From contig NC_087066.1 in NCBI RefSeq assembly GCF_963678635.1, forward strand, positions 32,431,301 through 32,495,300: a stretch of DNA of 64,000 bases. The letters are read 5' to 3'. The position numbers and the translations under genes are program-made. Below the pieces are notes generated by a model that saw nothing but the letters and a program-made list of their open reading frames with translations, searched no databases and was not told where the DNA came from. Shown here one piece after another: positions 57,293 through 64,000 of the stretch (positions are counted from its first letter, which is position 1; every line of letters begins with the position of its first letter). Source of the stretch: Symsagittifera roscoffensis (lineage: Eukaryota; Xenacoelomorpha; Acoela; Convolutidae).

Positions 57293-57938
57293 ATCCTTGC
57301 TCTCAACCGGTGATCTTTCTTGCGATGTCGGTGAAGTGAATAATAGCTTGCAAATTTTTTCTCACTCTATACACACTTTGTTGACTTCGGTGTTGACTTT
57401 ACGTGCTTTTTGCTCGTATGGAAATTCATTTTTTGCTTATTGTAAGTGAAATACTTACAATCAGGACCAGAAATAACTCCTTTAGAACAACTTTTGCGGT
57501 GTCGCGCTGCATGTTGACGAGCTTAAATGTTGCCACACTCTTCGCATTTAACCTTCTCATTCTTGTCGAGTGCTGGCATCTAAAAAAAAGTGGGAGATTT
57601 GGCATGTAACAAAATTCAATAAAATTACAGGGCACCTAGAAAATTGGGAGATTTAAACTGTCTCAAAAAAGTTAATAGATCTTTTCGACTTAGTTTGAAT
57701 TGTTCAAAATTAATGAAAAATAGTTTCAAGTACTTGAACAAAATATAGAGCGATTACTTTTAACGTAAAGAAAAACAGAATGAAACAAGTTTTATCTACT
57801 GTTGCTTAGGGAAAATCAACCACTCAGAATTGAGTATTTTTTTTAACACTGTTTGTTGGAAATCAACCAATCAGAATCCAGCATTTGCTAAAAGTGAGCT
57901 TTTTTTATTTAAAAAAAACCCTCATCATTATTTGAAAA
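57293..57938. promoter_or_regulatory. Divergent intergenic region of the Maverick
   Basis: Lies between the minus-strand polymerase and the plus-strand genes. Contains a CCAAT box at 57867-57871 and a related AATCAACCACTCAGAATTGA at about 57818. Two short opposite open frames (57403-57635) overlap each other and are not called. Promoter role is inference from position and motifs. Confidence 0.35.
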
Positions 57939-58673
57939 ATGCCAAACAAAAAACATTTGAATTTCCTCGAGTTACTTTACAAGAAAAAAGACAGAAACTC
58001 TAATTGATTTTCTTATTGATGAAATAGATGACTCTTACTTTTTTCATAACTCTTTGGACGTTTTATTGTACAAAATACAGTTATCCGGCTAAGTAAAAGT
58101 CTCTTTAGAGAAATTTACTCAATCAAAGAGTTCACTTTGGAACCAAGTATTGGGTATCAAAGCTTTAACCTTACGGCTGAATTCCACCTCACAAGGAAAG
58201 AAATTTTATTTATTCTAGAAAATTTGAAGTTAATAAAAAAGTACGATAATATATCAAAGACTCTTTTCATTCCTTACCCGATACCCAAATTTGTAAAAAC
58301 ACCCCAGCAAAGTTCTTTATTCCTTCATTTATTTAAAGATAACGCTCAAAATCCTGCTTGATCAGGTTTGGAATCAGATTTCCAGAGATTTGCTTTGAAA
58401 AATTCATCAACTTTGAGCTATCCTCCCAAATCTACATTTCAATCAAAGAAGTTGACTATCCACTCAAAAATCAGCAAATTCTCATTGATTATATACAAAA
58501 AATTCAACTTAATTGATGACGAAAATTGAAGAGATGTTATTTTTACTAATTTTTTTCTTATGTTACTTATATCAGCAATATTTCTTAGTTTTACTGCAAA
58601 CAATTTTTGGTCATTAACTTTTGCGATTGCTTTTTTGTATATTTTTACTCATTTGGAAGATTTAAATCCTTAA
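57939..58673 (+). pseudogene. Unidentified Maverick gene with C-terminal membrane segments
   Basis: Starts MPNKKHLNFLELLYKKK at 57939, with shifts near 58000 and 58085. Then one frame runs from about 58050 to TAA 58671-58673, interrupted only by two TGA codons (58359-58361 and about 58526). It includes FHLTRKEILFILENLKLIKK and ends in two hydrophobic stretches (FFLMLLISAIFLSF, WSLTFAIAFLYIF). No family assigned; a virion or membrane protein is possible by context. Confidence 0.45.
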
Positions 58674-58684
58674 AAGGTTCCTCT

Positions 58685-58758
58685 GATTGGAAACGAAAAT
58701 GTGTAAAAAATACCTGAAATGAAACTTGGTTTCCGATTGGAGCCGACTTTTATATAAG
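58685..58758 (+). promoter_or_regulatory. Candidate promoter: two ATTGG boxes and a TATA box
   Basis: GATTGG at 58685-58690 and 58735-58740 (inverted CCAAT boxes), then TATATAAG at 58751-58758. An ATG follows 29 bases later at 58787. The spacing is typical of a RNA polymerase II core promoter and points to the ORF at 58896. Confidence 0.45.
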
Positions 58759-58895
58759 AAATTGATGAAAGGAAGCAGGAATCTTAATGGACCCGACTAC
58801 AATCCAAATAAGGAAAATCAATTCTGATTAGTTAAACCCTCACAATCCAGATGAAGATACCCCAAACTCCTAACTAAAAATTATTTTATTTTCAG

Positions 58896-59378
58896 CTAAA
58901 CTACCATCAACTATCTCCTCTCTCAGCTCTAAATACTTTATTTTCAAATTATCTTCCGTCAGCTACTGTCTTTGGAAACTTTCTGGCACGAATGGATGTC
59001 CCAATCCAAGACTGGCACATGGTGGAATTGATGCGAATGGATTTCAACGAGCATCATATGACACAAGTACCCATGACAGAGAACCAACTTGAAGAAATGC
59101 AAATGACAGAGGAAAATTCTGAGCATGTGGTAATAAACTACCCCGAGATCCCTGACTCAAGATTTGTGGCTCAACCAGTCGACGACTTCCTCTTTCCTTG
59201 GGAGGAAGCAGGATCAGCCGAAAATCCCATAACAATAGATGCATATGAGGGTTTCTCAGAAACATTGACGCCTCAAAACACCCTTCCACATCAACCACAA
59301 GCAATGGAACCTCGTCTAGCTCTGCGTTCTATAGAGAACCTTCAGAAATCCTCTGCTGGTCAACAGTTTTTTGACTAA
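58896..59378 (+). CDS. Acidic, methionine-rich ORF of unknown function
   Basis: A frame open from 58896 to TGA/TAA-type stop at 59376-59378. It is preceded by ATTTTATTTTCAG, a convincing acceptor, so it may be an exon starting LNYHQLSPLSALNTLFSNYL (160 residues). Alternatively it starts at ATG 58992 (128 residues). The sequence is rich in M, E, P and Q (MTENQLEEMQMTEENSEHVV, VDDFLFPWEEAG) with no Cys, no membrane segment and no recognised domain. Codons are balanced and undamaged, while all neighbours are pseudogenes. Just upstream, ATG 58787 opens MDPTTIQIRKINSD then a stop, possibly the same gene before a shift. Either a Maverick accessory protein or a captured host exon. Confidence 0.5.
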   Translation, partial: LNYHQLSPLSALNTLFSNYLPSATVFGNFLARMDVPIQDWHMVELMRMDFNEHHMTQVPMTENQLEEMQMTEENSEHVVINYPEIPDSRFVAQPVDDFLFPWEEAGSAENPITIDAYEGFSETLTPQNTLPHQPQAMEPRLALRSIENLQKSSAGQQFFD

Positions 59379-60421
59379 ATATTTCTGTAAATAATTGTTG
59401 TTTGGTATCAATTTCGTTTTTTGTAATTAAAAAATTTCTTCAATTTTATCTTAATTATGAGAAAAGATGAGAGGTTCAGGATAAATCATTGAAAAACAAT
59501 TAGAACTCATTTTTATGCTCCGAACTCGCACACATCTTAAGAATCTTGATTAATTTTTGCACACATATTAAGAAAAACTTTAGAAAATTTGTACACAAGT
59601 AAAAAAATTACCTAATGGTTTTTGCATCTTGTCCAAAAAAAAACTCCCACACTTTTAGCACTTTGTAGAAAAAATTGAAACCCTTTTTGCATTATATCGA
59701 AAAAAAGTAAAACACTTTTTGCATGAAGTTAAAAAAACGAAACGTTTTGCATTTTGTTGAAAAAATAGAAAAAAATTTCGAATCTTGTCAAAAAAAGTGA
59801 AACATTTTTTGCATCTTGTCAAAAAAAGTTGAAACACTTTTGCAACTTTTTGACAATCAAAAGAAGTATTACATCTTTCTTACATGTTTCAAAACTTTTT
59901 GGCAAAATTCTTAGTAACGGTGAGGTTTTTCTTTAAAATTTTTTTCTGGTAATTTTGTGAACATTTGAGAGAAAATGAGTAAATTATCAAAAATTTTTCA
60001 TTGGAAAAGTGACATGATCACTATTTACAAATCCATAACCATCAATAAAACAGTCAATTATTTTAAACTAATCATGTTCAAATTTTGAGTTTTGTACTTT
60101 ACGAGTTCTTTATAGAAAAACTGAACCGATAGTTTGTGTGGAAGCTAGTTTGTGGTTAGAAAATATACGGTGACGTCTAAATTTTTTGCGTAACAGTCTT
60201 TTCTTTGAAACACTTGGTATTTTCTTTGCTCCTTTTCATTTCAAATTGTGGAACAACGCGGTCAAGCTGATTGAAAACTTCGCCAGTTAATAACATAACA
60301 TTCAAATAAAATCCGATTGTAAAGACAATCAATAATTTGGTATGTGAAATGAAAATTACCCAATCGTTGTAAAATTTGATCGAAAGATGAACCAATCAGA
60401 AGTATGTGGAACTTACAATTT
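59379..60421. other. Stretch with a short minisatellite
   Basis: Mostly AT-rich non-coding. 59600-59860 holds about eight units of TTTTTGCATCTTGTCAAAAA / GTGAAACAC type. Two short minus-strand frames at 60177-60400 are not supported. Confidence 0.5.
59600..59860. repeat. Minisatellite, TTGCATCTTGTCAAAAAAAG units
   Basis: About eight imperfect units of roughly 30-36 bases, each with a TTTTTGCAT core, an A-run and a GAAACAC-like phrase. Confidence 0.7.
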
Positions 60422-60576
60422 TCCAAAGAACAGCAGAAGGAATTGTGGGTAGAGACACAAAAACTGTTGGTTACTATATATTTTTTGTAAGAATCACTGG
60501 AAACGGAAATAATTAGTGATTTTTGGCAATAATCTGAATAAAATCTGGGAAGAGCTTGACACATAGCTGCAGCCAT
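60422..60576 (-). CDS. Possible minus-strand first exon
   Basis: ATG at 60576 opens MAAAMCQALPRFYSDYCQKS; the frame reaches a consensus donor GTAAGT just below 60422 (after CSLEN). No compatible downstream acceptor was found: the obvious one near 60270 gives an immediate stop. Low confidence; it may be chance inside the Maverick. Confidence 0.2.
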
Positions 60577-60786
60577 GATTTTTGCTGAAAATTTTGATTT
60601 TATATAGGAACACTATCACCTACACAGTTCCATATTTGGAAACTTCACTCAAAAATTCTGATTATAGTTCTATTTCCTTTTATGGCGAATTGAACGACTC
60701 ATATTTTTTACTTCCATTTTCATTTAATCTCAAAATCATTTCTCTCATTTCTCCTCATCTAATCAGTCTGTTCTCCTGTTGAAAAA

Positions 60787-61320
60787 ATGTATTCAAGAAA
60801 AGTTACTTGTCCCAATTATATTGAGTTCTCAGAAAGGGTCCCCAAAAATCCTAGAAGGGGAAAATTTATTTTCAACCCTGCTTTCAACTATTCAAGAAAA
60901 ATGAGTTGGGACAACTCGAAAAAAGACAGCAAGTCTATCTTGGTGAGAAAGAAGGAAAGGCAATCTTGGCAATTAGAAATACTGTTATTCTAGATGCTGA
61001 ATACCTTGGACTCGTTCCTATCTTGGAGTCAGGAGCTTGCCAACTGCAACAAAGTGTATGGCATAGCAACTTACAATAGAAGACGAGTTTGTGTCAAAAT
61101 CAAAAAGTACAATGTTATCAAACCTCCCTAAATTCAGATTCGACTCTTCGCTGCAAAAAAGAAGGAAGCAATGAAACAAGTTGACTATGTCAATTATACT
61201 TTGAACGAATTCAAAGAACTGCCCAAATTTTGGGAGAGTTCGTATTTGATGAGAACTGTAAGAAACAAAAAGTTGTGTTATTTTTATGTTTTTGTCTTGT
61301 AGTTTAAATATTTGTCCTCA
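60787..61320 (+). pseudogene. Unidentified Maverick gene, frameshifted
   Basis: Starts MYSRKVTCPNYIEFSERVPK at 60787. A second frame carries QVYLGEKEGKAILAIRNTVI and LVPILESGACQLQQSVWHSN (about 60935-61070). A third carries IATYNRRRVCVKIKKYNVIK and MKQVDYVNYTLNEFKELPKF (to about 61250). Protein-like composition moves between frames, showing two shifts or more. No domain is recognised; a structural or DNA-processing role would fit the position, but this is not shown. Confidence 0.45.
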
Positions 61321-61470
61321 ACATCACTTTTCTTTCAGTATTCGCATTGAGTAGTATGAATTGGAGTTTTGGTTTTTTCTAGAAATTTAATCTTAAAACT
61401 TCGCAATAAACTGGGACTTTTCCATATTGTTCAAGAAGAAAAGTTCTAACAAATTTCACTGACAATATTA

Positions 61471-62306
61471 GAATCACAAAATTTACCAAACTTGCACAAT
61501 TTGGACGCAGACACACAAATATCTCTTTTTGAGTGGACTTTGCATAATTGTAGAAGAAAAATTCACACAGGAGATAGATCCGATACCAAAAAAATTGAAC
61601 TTATAGAATATCAAAGAAATGGAAGTCAATGGAACAATGATCAATCTTTACAACTACAAAGAGACGAATATGATAAATTACTCGATATACATCTATCATT
61701 ACTAGGTTATGTAGAGACATACAAAAAATCTTGCATCATTATTGACGAATGAACTGTAGAAAATGAACGTCCAGAAATTGAAAGAAATTTTAAAAAATTT
61801 TCAGATTATAAAGCAAGAGTTTTTGTCAAATACGAAAAGAAAAACTTATTTTTTTGTACCTGTATTGTTTTGGACCCAGATATTTGAAAAAAATTGACCA
61901 AAAAATTTTTTTTGGAGGTCTAATTGGATAAGAATGGACAAAATGTAGGATATTCCTTTCTTCCTCCCAAAAAATTGAAACCAACATCCCAATCTTCTTG
62001 GTTTACAAAAAATCTTCATGGAATCAGTTTTAGCAGTGGTTACAAAAAATATACTAAATTTGAAAAAACATTGAAAAATCTATAAGCCACAGAAACAGAA
62101 TTTTTTGCAAAAGGTTAAGAAAAATGTAAGATTCTGTCAGAATTTTTGGAAACAAAGATTATTAATTTGGACAACTACGCTTGCCCTAAGTTTCAGTTTT
62201 TGATATTCAAAGATGAAGAATATGTCTGGAGGTGTAGCAACTACTCATTTGGTCATGCAAAAACTCTTGACTGTGCAGAAAGAAAAGCATTTGCATACGA
62301 AACATG
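61471..62306 (+). pseudogene. Unidentified Maverick gene, broken
   Basis: An 86-codon piece (61492-61752: LFEWTLHNCRRKIHTGDRSD, LLDIHLSLLGYVETYKK) is followed after a TGA by VFVKYEKKNLFFCTCIVLDP and, about 62150-62306, INLDNYACPKFQFLIFK, EYVWRCSNYSFGHAKTLDCA. The repeated Cys/His near the end suggest a metal-binding or protease-like fold, but I cannot assign it. Confidence 0.4.
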
Positions 62307-62660
62307 AACTCGATGTTTTTTTAACAAACTGCACATCATAATAATCTTAATGTAGTACCTTTTTCAAAATTTATTTAAATTTCAATGTCAATTTTTTTTA
62401 AAGTTAATGTGGTCAATCAATGTGACAAGCCCATAAAATCATGGAAATTGTTTGGACGTACATGTAATAGATCTCTTTTAGTTTTTTGTGCCAATTTTTT
62501 GTTATAGTTTTGATGCTACTATGTGCAATTGTTCGAATTATGTTATCTGAAACATGTGAAGAAACAACAGTTTGGGTAGCTGTCTTATCGAAGTACAGTC
62601 GGTTATATTCTACCTTTCTACGTTCTCCAGAGCTATGAATAAAATAATATCTACCAAAAA
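62307..62660. other. Spacer before the ATPase pseudogene
   Basis: AT-rich, no continuous frame; a few coding-like residues near 62600 (SRLYSTFLRSPEL) may be part of the upstream or downstream gene. Confidence 0.4.
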
Positions 62661-63526
62661 CGAATATTTATTGCCCTAGTTGCACCAAGTGGATCTGGAA
62701 AACCTCATTTTTTTTGATTGGTTGAAAATTGGTAGTTTTCAACCACCAGCATTCGACAAATTTTTTTAAATTTTATCATTGTTATCAAGCTCTTTATAGT
62801 CAAATGCAAAGAAAAAACCTTAATTTTATCCAGGGAATCGATTTTGACTTAATTGAAAATCTTCCTAAAAACGGAACTAAGTGTTTGCCCATATTTGATG
62901 TTTCTTGTGAAGGAATTTGGAACTCCAAACATTTTGTAAAAATTGCCACTGCTGGGAGACATAGGGGACTGAATACAATATACATCAAACACAATTTATT
63001 TCATCGAAGCAAATTAGGAAGAGATGTAGAGTTACAAAATACACACATAGTCTTGTTTAATTCGCCGAGGGATGTTTTAGAATTAACATTAAGTCAACAA
63101 CTAGGTCTAGCATCTCAATTGAAAGAGTGGTGTCAAGATGCATTATCTGTTCTTTATGGTCATTTACTTAATGATTTAACCCCAAAAACAGTTGATTCAC
63201 TTAGATATTGCTCTAATAGTGGTTCAGTTCCAAGAAAATTTTATTTACCAGCTGGAATAGAGACCAAATTTTTGGACAATGAGTACACAATACTTCTCTA
63301 TTCTCCCAATATTTCAAAAATTTTCCCTAATGCTACGAAAACAATTCATTCTCAATTGTCCAAAAAATTTCATTCAGTTTCCCAGCGAATATTTAATAAA
63401 CCTATTAAGAGGAGAGCTTCGAGATCTTTGGAAAGAGGACGTCGTAAAATTTCGAAAAGAAATTTCAGAACTAACACAAAAAAGAACTCTTCTACACAAA
63501 AGAAGAATTATTTGAAGTTCAACTAA
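62661..63526 (+). pseudogene. Maverick packaging-ATPase-like gene (FtsK/HerA type), frameshifted
   Basis: The P-loop reads ALVAPSGSGK at 62673-62702. The rest is in another frame (62729-63526, 265 residues), so an indel follows the P-loop directly. A Walker B-like LPIFDVSC segment is near 62888-62910, with the acidic residue after D replaced by V. Then come TAGRHRGLNTIYIKHNLFHR and LGRDVELQNTHIVLFNSPRD, the conserved core of the genome-packaging ATPases of Mavericks and related large DNA viruses. The C-terminus is highly basic (KRRASRSLERGRRKISKRN). In intact relatives the protein pumps DNA into capsids. Confidence 0.75.
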
Positions 63527-63582
63527 AGAGTTACAATTGATATCTATCATCACCCCTTTTGTCATTAATGGGTTGAGATAGT

Positions 63583-63699
63583 ATGGAGCAGTTTGTTTTA
63601 ATTCCGTACTCAGGTTATCAATCACAAAGTACACTTCCATCAAAACAAAAATTGGAACAAAAGCAAGAAAAAGAGGACATTGTACCAAAAAAAAAGTGA
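63583..63699 (+). pseudogene. Small gene downstream of the ATPase, broken at an A-run
   Basis: ATG at 63583 reads MEQFVLIPYSGYQSQSTLPS and continues with a K/Q/E-rich stretch to a stop at 63697-63699, right after nine A residues. The adjacent frame continues as SDSVYKAVKARLKMSNNKHL toward 63870, with one more stop. A homopolymer slip is the likely lesion (or sequencing error). Not recognised. Confidence 0.4.
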
Positions 63700-64000
63700 T
63701 TCTGTTTACAAAGCTGTTAAAGCGAGGTTGAAAATGAGCAACAATAAGCACCTTTCTGATTTAATTCTGATTTCTCCTAGAAATAAACTCAGTCAGTAAG
63801 ACAATATTATATCAGATAATCGAGATAAAAAAGCATCTACTGTAGACTTTGTGTGTGCACTAATGTGAAAAAATATCGATTTTCCAGATATTTGCTTTAC
63901 TTTTTGGAAGCAACTCAGCTTCCTTCTAAACTTGCTATTAACAAGAATCCCAAAGCAAAAGAAAGAGGAACTTGGATCCCTTTCAAAATCTGAAAAGGTA
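63700..64000 (+). other. Right edge, decayed Maverick coding sequence
   Basis: Continuation of the previous frame, then a stretch ending with PSKLAINKNPKAKERGTWIP in a different frame. The element continues past the window. Confidence 0.4.

Larger units (their letters stand above)
53552..64000. mobile_element. Degenerate Maverick/Polinton element (open at right edge)
   Basis: A family B DNA polymerase pseudogene on the minus strand and a packaging-ATPase-like pseudogene on the plus strand lie within 10 kb, with several unidentified virus-like frames between. This pairing is the hallmark of Mavericks/Polintons, large virus-like self-synthesising transposons of animals. Neither terminal inverted repeat nor integrase is visible; the right end lies beyond the window. 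Genes diverge from about 57.4-57.9 kb. All recognised genes carry stops, frameshifts or deletions. Confidence 0.75.

Noticed and set aside
60177-60395. Minus-strand frame as second exon of the 60422-60576 candidate
   Set aside because: The only acceptor available puts a TGA directly after the junction.
53552-64000. Interpretation as a free adenovirus-like or nucleocytoplasmic virus insertion
   Set aside because: The polymerase and ATPase pair together with the size and setting fit a Maverick/Polinton; no virus-specific gene was seen. A missing integrase leaves some doubt.

Overview
The window is nuclear DNA from an AT-rich metazoan, most likely an invertebrate. The signs are GT-AG introns with AG-final pyrimidine-rich acceptors, a GPI-anchored Ly6-type gene, a 7TM receptor exon, and many decayed eukaryotic transposons (Ty3/Gypsy LTR element, non-LTR element, Tc1/mariner-like and hAT-like MITEs, Maverick/Polinton). 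The species cannot be named from the sequence. A 200-base run of N at 37711-37910 marks an assembly gap. Almost all open frames are short; real coding signal shows up as GC-richer islands with splice sites or as broken transposon genes.

Layout. 1-10.2 kb: head-to-tail copies of a dispersed ~0.76 kb repeat (family A here), inside a ~4-5 kb tandem segmental duplication. 10.2-19.2 kb: mostly non-coding, with further family A copies, two short MITEs with CCCGG-type ends and a decayed gene fragment. 20-23.7 kb: a palindromic repeat array invaded by a 734-bp Tc1/mariner-like foldback MITE, then a minisatellite. 24.5-26.8 kb: a 1.1-kb tandem duplication carrying a decayed ORF. 27.2-28.7 kb: non-LTR retrotransposon remnants. 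28.76-30.34 kb: a foldback element rich in GAGCGGTTT-type repeats.

Host genes. On the minus strand at 30.9-34.9 kb there is a three-exon gene whose splice phases fit throughout. It predicts a 310-residue secreted, probably GPI-anchored Ly6/three-finger-like protein with an unusually long low-complexity insertion; both introns carry MITEs. On the plus strand, an exon at 38.95-39.09 kb encodes a rhodopsin-class GPCR-like TM7 (DPLCY) plus helix 8. A phase-compatible terminal exon at 48.23-48.47 kb could supply its cytoplasmic tail. The intervening 9.1-kb intron would hold a degenerate Ty3/Gypsy element (41.0-47.26 kb), followed by an internally deleted second copy that shares an LTR.

53.5-64 kb (open at the right edge): a decayed Maverick/Polinton. 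A protein-primed-type family B DNA polymerase pseudogene lies on the minus strand, and several plus-strand genes follow, ending with a packaging-ATPase-like pseudogene. A well-preserved acidic ORF at 58.9-59.4 kb stands out inside it. No integrase, capsid gene or terminal inverted repeat of this element could be recognised. No tRNA, rRNA or CRISPR array was found.
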